DNA from: Mycobacterium sp. SMC-8 | GTDB taxonomy: Bacteria; Actinomycetota; Actinomycetes; Mycobacteriales; Mycobacteriaceae | Direction of reading: 5' to 3' | Length of the DNA: 64,000 nt | Assembly (NCBI RefSeq): GCF_025263565.1 | Contig: NZ_CP079865.1 | Location: 2,666,001-2,730,000, forward strand | Part shown: positions 41,906 to 53,975 of the stretch, piece after piece | Layout: every line of letters starts with the position of its first letter | How positions within the stretch are numbered: position 1 is the first letter of the stretch | Notes under the pieces: generated by a model | What the model saw: only the letters and a program-made list of their open reading frames with translations | Database searches by the model: none | Told to the model about the DNA's origin: nothing | Program-made: the position numbers and the translations under genes

Positions 41906-42316
41906 TCAGCCCTTGGTGATGCTGTTGTTGCTGCCGGTGTCGTTGACCTTGGGATCGCCGTCGCGATAGGTGACGGTGTTGTTCAGCCCGACCACGGACA
42001 GCTCGGTGTCCACGCGGTCGATGGAGATTTTGTTGTCGGCGCCGCCGATGTTGACGTTCGCGCACGTACCGACCACCGTCAACGTGTTGTTGGAACCTCC
42101 GACATTCAGTGACTTGCCGTCGGCGCAGTCGATCTCCGCGGTGGTGCCGAACGACCCGTAGTTGATGGTGTTGCCGATCTCGACCTGCGCCCCCGACGTT
42201 CCGGCCGTCGCCGTCGGCCTATTGGTGTCGTCACTGGTGGATCCGCATCCGGTGAGTACCACCGCGAAGGTCGCGGCGCCGGCAAGTCCGAGAAGTGGCA
42301 GGCGACGAAGCAGCAT
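41906..42316 (-). CDS. DUF3060 lipoprotein
   Basis: 136 residues from ATG 42316 (MLLRRLPLLG). Residues 1-24 form a lipoprotein signal with lipobox VLTGC (Cys about 24). After a Thr/Ser-rich linker come repeated beta-strand units with asparagine turns (VGGSNNTLTVVGTCANVNIGGADNKISI), the DUF3060 pattern that suggests a small beta-solenoid. It would sit on the outer face of the cytoplasmic membrane. The partner gene just upstream belongs to the same family, two bases away. Confidence 0.85.
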   Translation of the reverse strand: MLLRRLPLLGLAGAATFAVVLTGCGSTSDDTNRPTATAGTSGAQVEIGNTINYGSFGTTAEIDCADGKSLNVGGSNNTLTVVGTCANVNIGGADNKISIDRVDTELSVVGLNNTVTYRDGDPKVNDTGSNNSITKG

Positions 42317-42318
42317 GC

Positions 42319-42696
42319 CTAGGCGGGTACCCGATCGATGCGGTTTGTCATCCCCAATTCGCGGCCGCGGTCCCACAGGACCGGCTCGCCGTTTTTATAG
42401 AACACCGTCTGATCCCAGCCGTACACCGTGATGTCGTTGATCACGTTGTCGGCGATCACCACGTTCGACGAACCCTGGACCGTCACCGCCCAGCAGGTTC
42501 CGAGCGCGTTGATCCGGTTGTTGTTGCCCAAAACGATCAGCGTGGCTTGATTGCAGTCGATGGTCTGCTCGATGCCGATCCCGGTGATGTGCGTATCGCC
42601 GTTTTTGGCGTGCGCCGCCGGATTCACCGAGGCCAGTGCAGCCATCACCACAAGTCCGCTCACCGTGCACAGACGCCCGCCAACCGATGAAGTCAC
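42319..42696 (-). CDS. Secreted DUF3060 protein
   Basis: 125 residues from GTG 42696. A signal peptide (TVSGLVVMAALASVNPAAHA) lacks a lipobox cysteine, so the product is secreted. The mature part has DUF3060-type strands (LIVLGNNNRINALGTC, SNVVIADNVINDITV), a Cys pair and a C-terminal WDRGRELG. It precedes the DUF3060 lipoprotein gene by two bases, so one mRNA makes a soluble and an anchored version. It diverges from the DUF3558 genes. Confidence 0.82.
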   Translation of the reverse strand: MTSSVGGRLCTVSGLVVMAALASVNPAAHAKNGDTHITGIGIEQTIDCNQATLIVLGNNNRINALGTCWAVTVQGSSNVVIADNVINDITVYGWDQTVFYKNGEPVLWDRGRELGMTNRIDRVPA

Positions 42697-42763
42697 ACCG
42701 GCAGCCTACGACGTCGCGCGCTCGCACTGTCGGGGTTCACCAAGACAGGTAGCGTGAGCTGCG

Positions 42764-43315
42764 ATGCTCCGGGTGATTGGTGGTGTCGGACGGTCCCTCG
42801 CCGTGGCGCTCGCCACGACGGCGACGGTTGCGGGCTGTGCGCAGACCGTGACCGGCACGGCGCAGCGTGCCGACGTCGTCGCCGTGGACGCCGACCGGAG
42901 CTACGGCTACCTCGAGAACCGCTGCGGCCTGCTCGACGACACCACCGTCGCGGCCATGCTCGGCGCCGACGCGATCACCCGGCCTTACAGCGGGGCGGTG
43001 TGCCAGTACATCCTCTCCCGCCGCGCGGCTGGGACGGCGACCGTCGACGTGACGTTCTCCTGGTTCGACGCCGGGAACCTGCAACGCGAACGCGACCTGG
43101 CCGCCGCCCGCGGCGCCGCCGTCACCGACGTCGTGGTCGAGCGGCGCAAAGCCTTCGCCGCGCGCCGCGACACCACCGGGGCCGCCTGCTCGGCCACGGC
43201 TGCGGCGGGCTCGGGAGTGCTGAGCTGGTGGGTGCAGTACCGGGGGCAAACCACCGGCGATCCGTGCATCGACGCCGAGAAACTGCTGTCGGCGACACTG
43301 CGCTCGGACATGTGA
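42764..43315 (+). CDS. DUF3558-type lipoprotein 1
   Basis: 183 residues from ATG 42764. Signal and lipobox TVAGC (Cys25). The mature part contains the LENRCGLLDDTTVAAMLGADAI and CQYILS segments with paired cysteines and CIDAEKLL near the end, typical for DUF3558, a mycobacterial lipoprotein family of unknown role. It lies one base before the next DUF3558 gene. Confidence 0.82.
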   Translation: MLRVIGGVGRSLAVALATTATVAGCAQTVTGTAQRADVVAVDADRSYGYLENRCGLLDDTTVAAMLGADAITRPYSGAVCQYILSRRAAGTATVDVTFSWFDAGNLQRERDLAAARGAAVTDVVVERRKAFAARRDTTGAACSATAAAGSGVLSWWVQYRGQTTGDPCIDAEKLLSATLRSDM

Positions 43316-43316
43316 C

Positions 43317-43847
43317 GTGAGCATTCGCATCACCGCCCGCCTCTGCGCGGGCCTGGCGATCGGCGTGCTGCTGGCCGGATGCGGCGGGCCCGAGCACGAC
43401 GGCGCGGACGGGCCGGCTGTGCCGACGGGCGCTGCGGGCTTCGACAGCGTGGACTGCAACGGCATCACCGACGCCGACATCGCCGCCGCGACCGGCCCCG
43501 ACATGTACGAACCCGCGGTGGTCAGCGACGCCGGCTGCTTCTGGCAGGAGGACACCATGACCGACAGCGTCGGCGCCGGCATGGGTATCTCCACGTGGTG
43601 GTACCGCGGCAGCGACATGAACACCGAGCGGGAACTCGAAGAGCGCGCCGGCCGCACCCTGACCGAGATGACCGTCGACGGCAACAAGGGTTTCAAGGCC
43701 TATGACGAGACCGCCTGCAGCATCTATGTCGCCAAGGGGGCCGACGTGATCACCTGGTCGATCCAGACGATGAACGCCACCGCCATGCCCGATCTGTGCG
43801 GGGTGATCGAACAACTGGCGCAGCTCAGCCAGCAGCGGGTGAACTAG
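43317..43847 (+). CDS. DUF3558-type lipoprotein 2
   Basis: 176 residues from GTG 43317, starting two bases after the previous stop. Lipobox LLAGC (Cys22). Motifs VDCNGITDADIAAATG, AGCFWQED and CGVIEQLAQL match the DUF3558 pattern of paired cysteines. The two proteins are similar in design, so gene duplication is likely. They probably act together at the cell surface; function unknown. Confidence 0.82.
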   Translation: MSIRITARLCAGLAIGVLLAGCGGPEHDGADGPAVPTGAAGFDSVDCNGITDADIAAATGPDMYEPAVVSDAGCFWQEDTMTDSVGAGMGISTWWYRGSDMNTERELEERAGRTLTEMTVDGNKGFKAYDETACSIYVAKGADVITWSIQTMNATAMPDLCGVIEQLAQLSQQRVN

Positions 43848-43903
43848 AGTTGCTCGCTGGCCCGGCTCATCCCGGGCGACCTGACCGACGCGAGGGGGAT
43901 GGC

Positions 43904-44479
43904 ATGGCTGCTCGGCCGCCGCGATCCGCCAAGCTCAGTCGCGACACCATCGTCAACGCCGCGCTGACCTTCCTGGACCGCGAGGGCTGGGATGCGCTGA
44001 CCATCAACGCCCTGGCCAATCAGCTCGGCACCAAGGGGCCGTCGCTCTACAACCACGTGCACAGCCTCGACGACCTGCGCCGCACGGTGCGCATGCGGGT
44101 GGTCGGCGACATCATCGACATGCTCAACACCGTCGGGCAGGGCCGCACCCCCGACGACGCGGTGATGGTCATGGCCAGCGCGTACCGCAGCTACGCGCAT
44201 CACCACCCGGGCCGGTACTCGGCGTTCACCCGGATGCCGCTCGGGGGCGACGACCCGGAATTCACCGAGGCGACGCACGCCGCGGCGGCGCCCGTCATCG
44301 AGGTGTTGGGCACGTTCGGGCTGGAGAGCGAGGCCGCGTTCCACGCCGCGCTGGAGTTCTGGTCGGCGATGCACGGGTTCGTGCTGTTGGAGATGACCGG
44401 GGTGATGGCGGGCATCGACACCGACGCCGTGTTCACCGACATGGTGGCCCGGCTGGCCGCCGGTATGCGCCTCCGCTGA
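43904..44479 (+). CDS. TetR-family regulator with WHG domain
   Basis: 191 residues from ATG 43904 (GAGGGGGAT upstream); the frame extends further upstream but that part is antisense-like. An HTH (RDTIVNAALTFLDREGWDALTINALANQLGTKGPSLYNHVHSL) and a C-terminal TetR_C_13-like WHG region (FWSAMHGFVLLEMTGVM) are visible. It holds the position of Rv0681, just before the str operon. Targets unknown; the DUF3558 genes upstream are on the same strand and could be co-transcribed. Confidence 0.88.
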   Translation: MAARPPRSAKLSRDTIVNAALTFLDREGWDALTINALANQLGTKGPSLYNHVHSLDDLRRTVRMRVVGDIIDMLNTVGQGRTPDDAVMVMASAYRSYAHHHPGRYSAFTRMPLGGDDPEFTEATHAAAAPVIEVLGTFGLESEAAFHAALEFWSAMHGFVLLEMTGVMAGIDTDAVFTDMVARLAAGMRLR

Positions 44480-44514
44480 GCAGTAACGATCGGAGATTCG
44501 CAGGTCAGCGGGTT

Positions 44515-44542
44515 TTGTTGAGGTATGCGGCCCTGGTATTGT
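44515..44542 (+). promoter_or_regulatory. Candidate str operon promoter
   Basis: TTGTTG (44515-44520) and TATTGT (44537-44542), 16-base spacer, 220 bases before rpsL. The remaining 5' UTR contains no convincing gene; a GC-rich repeat of GCGGGG lies near 44660. Confidence 0.5.
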
Positions 44543-44764
44543 GGACGTTCGTGCCTGGCTGATACGGCGCAGCATGCCTGTACGCCGGGCGAATTCGCAT
44601 GTCTCGCTCTCGCGGGGTGCCGTGAAACTGTCCTGCAGTCAGCGGCGGCCGCATGCGACACGCCCGGACGCGGGGTAACCCTCGCGGGCATAACAGCAGT
44701 ACAGAGAACTTAAAACGAACCAAGCACGCACGTCAGAACGACGAGGAACAGAGAAAGCCGGTAC

Positions 44765-45139
44765 ATGCCAACCATCAACCAGCTGGTCCGTAAGGGTCGC
44801 CGCGACAAGATCGCCAAGGTGAAGACCGCGGCCCTCAAGGGCAGCCCGCAGCGTCGCGGCGTGTGCACCCGCGTGTACACCACGACCCCGAAGAAGCCGA
44901 ACTCGGCACTTCGCAAGGTCGCGCGCGTGCGCCTGACCAGCGCGGTCGAGGTCACCGCATACATCCCGGGTGAGGGCCACAACCTGCAGGAGCACTCGAT
45001 GGTGCTGGTGCGCGGCGGCCGTGTGAAGGACCTCCCCGGCGTGCGGTACAAGATCATCCGCGGGTCACTGGACACGCAGGGCGTCAAGAACCGTAAGCAA
45101 GCCCGCAGCCGCTACGGCGCGAAGAAGGAGAAGAGCTGA
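44765..45139 (+). CDS. rpsL: 30S ribosomal protein S12
   Basis: 124 residues, standard length. [35 protein letters not shown] and [13 protein letters not shown] are conserved. The two lysines linked to streptomycin resistance (positions 43 and 88 in M. tuberculosis numbering) are the sensitive form. S12 sits at the decoding centre. Its stop overlaps the rpsG start (TGATG). Confidence 0.99.
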   Translation: MPTINQLVRKGRRDKIAKVKTAALKGSPQRRGVCTRVYTTTPKKPNSALRKVARVRLTSAVEVTAYIPGEGHNLQEHSMVLVRGGRVKDLPGVRYKIIRGSLDTQGVKNRKQARSRYGAKKEKS

Positions 45140-45609
45140 TGCCGCGCAAGGGACCCGCGCCCAAGCGTCCGTTGGTCAACGACCCGGTCTACGGGTCGCA
45201 GCTGGTCACCCAGCTGGTCAACAAAGTGCTGCTGGACGGGAAGAAATCGCTGGCCGAACGCATTGTTTACGGTGCGCTCGAACAGGCCCGTGAGAAGACC
45301 GGCACCGACCCCGTGGTCACGCTGAAGCGGGCCATGGACAACGTCAAGCCGGCGCTCGAGGTCCGTAGCCGCCGCGTCGGTGGCGCCACCTACCAGGTGC
45401 CCGTCGAGGTCCGTCCGGACCGTTCGGTCACCCTGGCCCTGCGGTGGCTGGTCAGCTTCTCCAAGCAGCGTCGCGAGAAGACCATGGTCGAGCGCCTGGC
45501 CAACGAGATCCTCGACGCCAGCAATGGCCTGGGTGCCGCCGTCAAGCGGCGCGAGGACACCCACAAGATGGCTGAGGCCAACCGCGCCTTCGCGCACTAC
45601 CGCTGGTGA
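45139..45609 (+). CDS. rpsG: 30S ribosomal protein S7
   Basis: 156 residues. Sequence from [19 protein letters not shown], with [19 protein letters not shown] and the C-terminal [15 protein letters not shown], is typical. S7 nucleates 30S head assembly and in other bacteria can repress its own operon. It overlaps rpsL by one base. An unusual ten-base hairpin follows before fusA. Confidence 0.99.
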   Translation: MPRKGPAPKRPLVNDPVYGSQLVTQLVNKVLLDGKKSLAERIVYGALEQAREKTGTDPVVTLKRAMDNVKPALEVRSRRVGGATYQVPVEVRPDRSVTLALRWLVSFSKQRREKTMVERLANEILDASNGLGAAVKRREDTHKMAEANRAFAHYRW

Positions 45610-45612
45610 TCG

Positions 45613-45641
45613 CACGCCCGCGGGCAATGCTCGCGGGCGTG
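45613..45641 (+). other. Hairpin between rpsG and fusA
   Basis: CACGCCCGCG (45613-45622) and CGCGGGCGTG (45632-45641), perfect arms with a nine-base loop. No T tract follows, so it is more likely an RNA-processing or attenuation element than a terminator. Confidence 0.55.
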
Positions 45642-45690
45642 AGTAGCCACAGCTGACGACAGCAACGATCAAGCGAGAGAGAAGACTTCC

Positions 45691-47793
45691 GTGGCACAGG
45701 ACGTGCTGACCGACCTGAGCAAGGTCCGCAACATCGGCATCATGGCCCACATCGATGCCGGTAAGACGACGACGACCGAGCGCATCCTCTACTACACCGG
45801 TGTGAACTACAAGATCGGTGAGACGCACGACGGTGCCTCCACGACCGACTGGATGGAGCAGGAGCAGGAGCGGGGCATCACGATCACCTCGGCTGCCGTC
45901 ACCTGTTTCTGGAACCAGAACCAGATCAACATCATCGACACCCCGGGACACGTCGACTTCACCGTCGAGGTGGAGCGGTCCCTGCGCGTGCTCGACGGTG
46001 CGGTCGCCGTCTTCGACGGCAAGGAAGGCGTCGAGCCCCAGTCCGAGCAGGTGTGGCGTCAGGCCGACAAGTACGACGTGCCGCGCATCTGCTTCGTCAA
46101 CAAGATGGACAAGCTCGGCGCGGACTTCTACTTCACCGTGCGCACCATCGAGGAGCGCCTCGGCGCCAAGCCGCTGGTCATCCAGCTGCCGATCGGTGCC
46201 GAGAACGACTTCATCGGCATCATCGACCTGGTCGAGATGAAGGCCAAGGTGTGGCGCGGCGAGACCGCCCTCGGCGAGAAGTACGAGGTCGAGGACATCC
46301 CCGCCGATCTGGCCGACAAGGCCGAGGAGTACCGCACCAAGCTGATCGAGACGGTCGCCGAGACCGACGAGGCGCTGCTGGAGAAGTACTTCGGCGGTGA
46401 GGAGCTGTCGGTCGAGGAGATCAAGGGCGCGATCCGCAAGCTGACCGTGGCCAGCGAGCTGTACCCGGTGCTGTGCGGCAGCGCGTTCAAGAACAAGGGC
46501 GTGCAGCCCATGCTCGACGCGGTCATCGACTACTTGCCGTCGCCGCTGGACGTCGAGTCCGTGCAGGGTCACGTGCCCGGCAAGGAAGACGAGGTCATCA
46601 CCCGGAAGCCGTCGACCGACGAGCCGTTCTCGGCGCTGGCCTTCAAGATCGCCGTGCACCCGTTCTTCGGCAAGCTGACCTACGTCCGCGTGTACTCGGG
46701 CACCGTCGAGTCCGGCTCGCAGGTCGTGAACTCGACCAAGGGCAAGAAGGAGCGGCTGGGCAAGCTGTTCCAGATGCACGCCAACAAGGAGAACCCCGTC
46801 GAGCGTGCCTCGGCCGGCCACATCTACGCCGTGATCGGGCTCAAGGACACCACCACCGGTGACACGTTGAGCGACCCCAACGACCAGATCGTGCTGGAGT
46901 CGATGACGTTCCCGGATCCGGTCATCGAGGTCGCCATCGAGCCCAAGACCAAGAGCGACCAGGAGAAGCTGGGCACCGCGATCCAGAAGCTCGCCGAAGA
47001 GGACCCGACCTTCAAGGTGCACCTGGACCAGGAGACCGGCCAGACCGTCATCGGCGGCATGGGCGAGCTCCACCTGGACATCCTGGTCGACCGCATGCGC
47101 CGCGAGTTCAAGGTCGAGGCCAACGTCGGCAAGCCGCAGGTGGCCTACCGCGAGACCATCCGCCGCAAGGTCGAGAAGGTCGAGTACACCCACAAGAAGC
47201 AGACGGGTGGCTCCGGTCAGTTCGCGAAGGTGCTCATCGACCTCGAGCCGTTCAGCGGCGAGGACGGTGCCACCTACGAGTTCGAGAACAAGGTCACCGG
47301 TGGCCGCATCCCGCGCGAGTACATCCCGTCGGTGGATGCCGGTGCGCAGGACGCGATGCAGTACGGCGTGCTCGCCGGCTACCCGCTGGTCAACGTGAAG
47401 GTCACCCTGCTTGACGGCGCGTTCCACGAGGTCGACTCGTCGGAAATGGCGTTCAAGGTGGCCGGCTCCCAGGTGCTGAAGAAGGCCGCGCAGGCTGCGC
47501 AGCCCGTCATCCTGGAGCCCATCATGGCCGTCGAGGTCACCACGCCCGAGGATTACATGGGCGACGTGATCGGCGACCTGAACTCCCGCCGTGGTCAGAT
47601 CCAGGCCATGGAGGAGCGGAGCGGTGCCCGTGTCGTCAAGGCGCAGGTTCCGCTCTCGGAGATGTTCGGCTACGTCGGAGACCTCCGGTCGAAGACCCAG
47701 GGCCGGGCGAACTACTCCATGGTGTTTGACTCGTACGCCGAGGTTCCGGCGAACGTGTCGAAGGAGATCATCGCGAAGGCGACCGGACAGTAA
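45691..47793 (+). CDS. fusA: Elongation factor G
   Basis: 700 residues from GTG 45691. The GTPase domain shows [15 protein letters not shown], the switch [18 protein letters not shown] and NKMDK. Domains II-V follow with [18 protein letters not shown] and a C-terminal [12 protein letters not shown] drives translocation and, with RRF, ribosome recycling. Position between rpsG and tuf is conserved. GAGAGAAGA lies before the start. Confidence 0.99.
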   Translation: MAQDVLTDLSKVRNIGIMAHIDAGKTTTTERILYYTGVNYKIGETHDGASTTDWMEQEQERGITITSAAVTCFWNQNQINIIDTPGHVDFTVEVERSLRVLDGAVAVFDGKEGVEPQSEQVWRQADKYDVPRICFVNKMDKLGADFYFTVRTIEERLGAKPLVIQLPIGAENDFIGIIDLVEMKAKVWRGETALGEKYEVEDIPADLADKAEEYRTKLIETVAETDEALLEKYFGGEELSVEEIKGAIRKLTVASELYPVLCGSAFKNKGVQPMLDAVIDYLPSPLDVESVQGHVPGKEDEVITRKPSTDEPFSALAFKIAVHPFFGKLTYVRVYSGTVESGSQVVNSTKGKKERLGKLFQMHANKENPVERASAGHIYAVIGLKDTTTGDTLSDPNDQIVLESMTFPDPVIEVAIEPKTKSDQEKLGTAIQKLAEEDPTFKVHLDQETGQTVIGGMGELHLDILVDRMRREFKVEANVGKPQVAYRETIRRKVEKVEYTHKKQTGGSGQFAKVLIDLEPFSGEDGATYEFENKVTGGRIPREYIPSVDAGAQDAMQYGVLAGYPLVNVKVTLLDGAFHEVDSSEMAFKVAGSQVLKKAAQAAQPVILEPIMAVEVTTPEDYMGDVIGDLNSRRGQIQAMEERSGARVVKAQVPLSEMFGYVGDLRSKTQGRANYSMVFDSYAEVPANVSKEIIAKATGQ

Positions 47794-47878
47794 CCCCGGT
47801 CGGTTCGCGAAGAACCACAACTGCAAAGATCAACCCTGCTTTACAGAAAGCACCAACACAGTCCAGGAGGACACCACA

Positions 47879-49069
47879 GTGGCGAAGGCGAAGTTCGAGC
47901 GGACGAAGCCGCACGTCAACATCGGGACCATCGGTCACGTTGACCACGGCAAGACCACGCTGACTGCAGCAATCACCAAGGTTCTGCACGACAAGTACCC
48001 CGATTTGAACGAGTCGCGCGCATTCGACCAGATCGACAATGCGCCCGAGGAGCGTCAGCGCGGTATCACCATCAACATCTCCCACGTGGAGTACCAGACC
48101 GACAAGCGTCACTACGCACACGTCGACGCCCCCGGTCACGCTGACTACATCAAGAACATGATCACCGGTGCCGCCCAGATGGACGGCGCGATCCTGGTGG
48201 TCGCCGCCACTGACGGCCCGATGCCGCAGACCCGCGAGCACGTGCTGCTGGCCCGCCAGGTCGGCGTGCCCTACATCCTGGTGGCCCTGAACAAGGCCGA
48301 CATGGTCGACGATGAGGAGCTCATCGAGCTCGTCGAGATGGAGGTCCGCGAGCTGCTGGCCGCCCAGGACTTCGACGAGGAAGCTCCGGTCGTCAAGGTC
48401 TCGGCGCTCAAGGCGCTCGAGGGCGACGAGAAATGGGTCAAGTCGGTCGAGGAGCTCATGGAGGCCGTCGACGAGTCGATCCCGGATCCGGTCCGCGAGA
48501 CCGAGAAGCCGTTCCTGATGCCCGTCGAGGACGTCTTCACGATCACCGGCCGCGGCACCGTGGTCACCGGTCGCGTCGAGCGCGGCATCATCAACGTGAA
48601 CGAGGAAGTCGAGATCGTCGGCATCCGTCCCGACACCACCAAGACCACGGTCACCGGTGTCGAGATGTTCCGCAAGCTGCTCGATCAGGGCCAGGCCGGT
48701 GACAACGTCGGTCTGCTGCTGCGCGGCATCAAGCGCGAGGACGTCGAGCGTGGCCAGGTTGTGGTCAAGCCCGGCACCACCACCCCGCACACCGAGTTCG
48801 AGGGCAGCGTCTACATCCTGTCCAAGGACGAGGGCGGCCGCCACACGCCGTTCTTCAACAACTACCGGCCGCAGTTCTACTTCCGGACCACGGACGTGAC
48901 CGGCGTGGTGACCCTGCCCGAGGGCACCGAGATGGTGATGCCCGGTGACAACACCGACATCTCCGTCAAGCTGATCCAGCCCGTCGCCATGGACGAGGGC
49001 CTGCGCTTCGCGATCCGCGAGGGCGGCCGTACCGTCGGCGCCGGCCGGGTTACCAAGATCATCAAGTGA
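47879..49069 (+). CDS. tuf: Elongation factor Tu
   Basis: 396 residues from GTG 47879, six bases after AGGAGG. GTPase motifs: [29 protein letters not shown]. Domain II and III follow with [12 protein letters not shown] and the C-terminal [12 protein letters not shown]-Tu delivers aminoacyl-tRNA. Sole tuf gene in this window, the last gene of the str operon, closed by a terminator. Confidence 0.99.
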   Translation: MAKAKFERTKPHVNIGTIGHVDHGKTTLTAAITKVLHDKYPDLNESRAFDQIDNAPEERQRGITINISHVEYQTDKRHYAHVDAPGHADYIKNMITGAAQMDGAILVVAATDGPMPQTREHVLLARQVGVPYILVALNKADMVDDEELIELVEMEVRELLAAQDFDEEAPVVKVSALKALEGDEKWVKSVEELMEAVDESIPDPVRETEKPFLMPVEDVFTITGRGTVVTGRVERGIINVNEEVEIVGIRPDTTKTTVTGVEMFRKLLDQGQAGDNVGLLLRGIKREDVERGQVVVKPGTTTPHTEFEGSVYILSKDEGGRHTPFFNNYRPQFYFRTTDVTGVVTLPEGTEMVMPGDNTDISVKLIQPVAMDEGLRFAIREGGRTVGAGRVTKIIK

Positions 49070-49088
49070 TCTAGCTTCACCACACAAG

Positions 49089-49122
49089 GTGGCGCTCACC
49101 CGAACGGGTGGGCGCCACTTTT
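49089..49122 (+). terminator. Terminator after tuf
   Basis: Stem GTGGCGCTCACCC (49089-49101) with GGGTGGGCGCCAC (49106-49118, one wobble), four-base loop, then TTTT. Confidence 0.85.
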
Positions 49123-49204
49123 GTGTGGGGGAAGCCGTGTAACGCCCCCGACGGCAAGTCCGATGTATGGTGCGACGGCTGTCGAGGGGTCGGCCGGGTT
49201 CGAA

Positions 49205-50059
49205 GTGAAGAGGTTCGTAGTGAGCAGTTCTGGCATTGCCGCAGTCGCGGGCGCCGCCGTTCTCGGCGGCGCTGCCATCATGGGCTTGACGGCCGGTACC
49301 GCATCCGCCCAGCCCGCCTGTCCCGATGTCCACTGGATCGGCGCCGCCGGTTCCGGCGAGCGCGCCGGTGACCCGTCCGCCGACGCGGGCATGGGGCGGG
49401 TCGTTTACAAGTCCTACCGCGACTTCGCGTCGCTGGTGCAGCAGACCGGCCGGACGATCACCGCCGAGGCCGTGAACTATCCCGCCACCGAGGTGCCCGA
49501 AGACGGCGGCATCCTGGACTGGGCCGGTTTCATCGGCAGCGTCGACACCGGCACGGCCGCGCTCGGCCAGCAGTACCAGGCGTTCGTCGCGCAGTGCCCG
49601 TCCACCCAGGTGGTGCTGGCCGGCTACTCGCAGGGCGCCATGGTCGTGCACCGCAACCTGCATTCCCTCGACGCCAGCCCGAACCTGGCGGCCGCGCTGC
49701 TCGTCGCCGACGGCGACCGGTTGCCGCAGGACCCGACCATCAACATCGGCTCGGTGGTGTCGGTGCCGGGCGCCGGCAAGGGCGTCGCGCAGGACTGGCC
49801 GATCCTCGCTCATGCGCCTGCACCGTTGCCGCCCACGATGGGCGCCCGGACGATCAGCGTGTGCGATCTCGGCGACGCGGTGTGCGACTACGATCCCGAG
49901 GTCGAGGACGAGATGAACCCGGCGGCGGTGGCGGTGCACACCAGCTACGCCCGCCGGGCCAGCGCGATGGATCCGTGGACGATGCCGCTGTACCAGCTCG
50001 TCAGTCAGGCTCCCGCGCCGCTGCCCGCGGCTCCCGTGCAGGTAACAGCAGGTTCCTGA
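49205..50059 (+). CDS. Secreted cutinase-family esterase
   Basis: 284 residues from GTG 49205; a GTG at 49220 (AAGAGG nearby) is an alternative start. Residues 1-36 form a signal peptide ([10 protein letters not shown], then hydrophobic, cleavage after ASA). The mature cutinase fold starts [17 protein letters not shown] and has the nucleophile elbow VLAGYSQGA (Ser142), and the two disulfide cysteines. Mycobacterial cutinase-like proteins hydrolyse esters or phospholipids outside the cell. It stands right after the tuf terminator, with little room for a promoter. Confidence 0.9.
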   Translation: MKRFVVSSSGIAAVAGAAVLGGAAIMGLTAGTASAQPACPDVHWIGAAGSGERAGDPSADAGMGRVVYKSYRDFASLVQQTGRTITAEAVNYPATEVPEDGGILDWAGFIGSVDTGTAALGQQYQAFVAQCPSTQVVLAGYSQGAMVVHRNLHSLDASPNLAAALLVADGDRLPQDPTINIGSVVSVPGAGKGVAQDWPILAHAPAPLPPTMGARTISVCDLGDAVCDYDPEVEDEMNPAAVAVHTSYARRASAMDPWTMPLYQLVSQAPAPLPAAPVQVTAGS

Positions 50060-50084
50060 GCCCTTCAACGGTCATAATCACCGC

Positions 50085-50912
50085 ATGTCGACTTTCTGGC
50101 GATATGTGAAGATCCAGCTCTTCGTGCTGCTCTGCGGCATCGTCGGTCCCATCTTCCTGGTGATCTACTTCGCGACCGGCGGTGACCCGCTGATGAAGTG
50201 GATGTTCTGGGTCGGTCTGTTGATCACCGCCGTCGACGTGCTGATCGCGCTGGTGATCACCAACCTCGGGGTCCGCTCGGCGGCCAAGAAGCAGGCGCTG
50301 GAGGCCTCCGGCGTGCTGGCCCTGGGGCAGGTCGTCGGCATCCACGAGACCAACACCCGGATCAACGACCAGCCGCTGGTCAAGCTCGACCTGCAGGTGT
50401 CCGGCCCCGGCATCACGCCGTTCTCGACGCAGGATCAGGTCGTCGCGTCGGTGAGCCGGCTGCCGATGATCACCAGCCGTAAGCTCGCTGTGCTGGTGGA
50501 CCCCACCACGAACGACTACCAGATCGACTGGGAGCGCAGCGCTCTGGTGAGCGGGATGATGCCTGCGACGTTCAGCGTCTCCGACGACAACCGGACCTAC
50601 GACCTCACCGGCCAGACCGACGCGCTGATGGAGATCCTGCAGGTGCTCAAGGCCCACGGCATCGGGATGGACGCCATGATCGACCTTCGTTCCAATCCCG
50701 CGGCGCGCCAGCAGGTGCAGAACATCGTCCGCCAAGCCGCCGCTGCGCAGGTCCCGCCGCCACCGGTGCCGGCGGCCACCGCCTACCTGGCGCCGTCGGC
50801 CGAACCGACCACGGCGCAACGTCTTCAGGAGCTCGAGACCCTCCGCGCCACCGGTTCGATCACCGATGACGAGTACGCCGCCAAGCGCCGGCAGATCATC
50901 GCGGACCTGTGA
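50085..50912 (+). CDS. Membrane protein with C-terminal SHOCT domain
   Basis: 275 residues. Two membrane segments (IQLFVLLCGIVGPIFLVIYF and WMFWVGLLITAVDVLIALVI) near the N-terminus, a soluble middle that includes a beta-rich part (LVKLDLQVSGPG), and a C-terminal SHOCT domain (TTAQRLQELETLRATGSITDDEYAAKRRQIIADL) that usually mediates oligomerisation. Function unknown. A short gap of 25 bases after the cutinase gene suggests co-transcription. Confidence 0.8.
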   Translation: MSTFWRYVKIQLFVLLCGIVGPIFLVIYFATGGDPLMKWMFWVGLLITAVDVLIALVITNLGVRSAAKKQALEASGVLALGQVVGIHETNTRINDQPLVKLDLQVSGPGITPFSTQDQVVASVSRLPMITSRKLAVLVDPTTNDYQIDWERSALVSGMMPATFSVSDDNRTYDLTGQTDALMEILQVLKAHGIGMDAMIDLRSNPAARQQVQNIVRQAAAAQVPPPPVPAATAYLAPSAEPTTAQRLQELETLRATGSITDDEYAAKRRQIIADL

Positions 50913-53013
<2,101 letters not shown>

Positions 53014-53017
<4 letters not shown>

Positions 53018-53862
53018 GGGTGTACCTCCAGCGTGCAACATTTCACCGAGCCGCCTCCCTTCAGCAGCTCGGACAGGTCGACGGGCACCGGCCGGAAGCC
53101 GGCCTGATGCAGCTGCTGGGCGAAACCCGTTGCAGCCGAGGGCAACACCACGTTGAGACCGTCGGAGACGACGTTGAGGCCCAGCACGTAGGCATCGGCG
53201 CTGGCGACCTCGATGGCGTCGGGGAACAGGTCGGCCAGTGCCGCACGGGCGGCCGGCGCGAACGCCGGCGGGTAGTAGGCGACAGTGGCGTCGTCGAGCA
53301 CGGCCAGCGCGGTGTCGAGGTGGTAGAAACGCGGGTCGACGAGCTCCAGGCTGATGACCGGCATGCCGACGTGTGCGCCGACCTCCGCGTGCGCCCGCCG
53401 GTCGGTGCGGAACCCGTGACCGGCAAGGAGGTTGGAGCCGACGGTCAGGAAGTCGCCCTGCCCCTCGTTGACGTGCCGGGTTCGCGCGGGAACGTAGCCG
53501 TTGCATGACATCCATTCCGCGTAGGCGACCGCCTCGCCGGCGCGTTCGGGGTGCGCGAACCGGGCGACCACGGCTGCGCCGTTGATGACCGTGCCACCGT
53601 TGGCCGCGTAGACCATGTCCGGCAACCCCGGCAGCGGTTCCACGAGATCGACGGTGTGGCCGAGGTCGAGATACGTGTTGCGCAGCGCCTCCCACTGAGA
53701 CAGCGCGCGCTCCGGATCGACGGGTGCCGACGCGTCCATCCACGGGTTGATTTCGTACTCCACGGCGAAGTACAGGGGCGCGGTCATGACATAGCGGCGC
53801 GGGCGCGCGGTGCGTTCAACGGTCTGCGCGGTATCCGGGGCGCCGGCGAGGTCAGTCGTCAC
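53014..53862 (-). CDS. ddaH: Dimethylarginine dimethylaminohydrolase-type (guanidino-modifying) enzyme
   Basis: 282 residues from GTG 53862. The pentein fold has DMVYAANGG (Asp/Asn substrate residues), a His in PRFYHLDTALAVLD and the nucleophilic Cys in the final GGGSVKCCTLEVHP. Such enzymes turn methylarginines or arginine into citrulline or ornithine plus ammonia or dimethylamine. Coupling with rocD argues for arginine-to-glutamate flow. The start is leaderless-like: TTGATT, 17 bases, TATCGT, six bases, GTG. Confidence 0.87.
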
Positions 53863-53868
53863 GAATCA

Positions 53869-53897
53869 ACGATAAGGAGGGTAGTTGACGCAATCAA
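53869..53897 (-). promoter_or_regulatory. ddaH-rocD promoter
   Basis: On the minus strand TTGATT (53897-53892), a 17-base spacer and TATCGT (53874-53869) lie just before the GTG at 53862, leaving six bases, as in leaderless transcripts. Confidence 0.6.
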
Positions 53898-53913
53898 TCG
53901 ACGAATCTTGCGT
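53888..53913. promoter_or_regulatory. Inverted repeat between ddaH and the Lrp gene
   Basis: ACGCAA (53888-53893) and TTGCGT (53908-53913) with a 14-base spacer overlap the ddaH -35. A candidate site for the adjacent Lrp regulator. Confidence 0.5.
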
Positions 53914-53975
53914 GTCTACCGCAGATCTGTTGTGCTGGGTGCTGTTCTGTGGGGCTTTGTTGCGTGGGAGTGGTG

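Noticed and set aside
45112..47826. Long minus-strand open frame across rpsG and fusA
   Set aside because: Antisense of highly conserved genes in GC-rich DNA; sequence is low complexity in Val/Leu/Asp/His with no family features.
53018..53743. Upstream extension of rocD
   Set aside because: Lies in another frame of ddaH; the rocD start with GGAGGT is at 53017.
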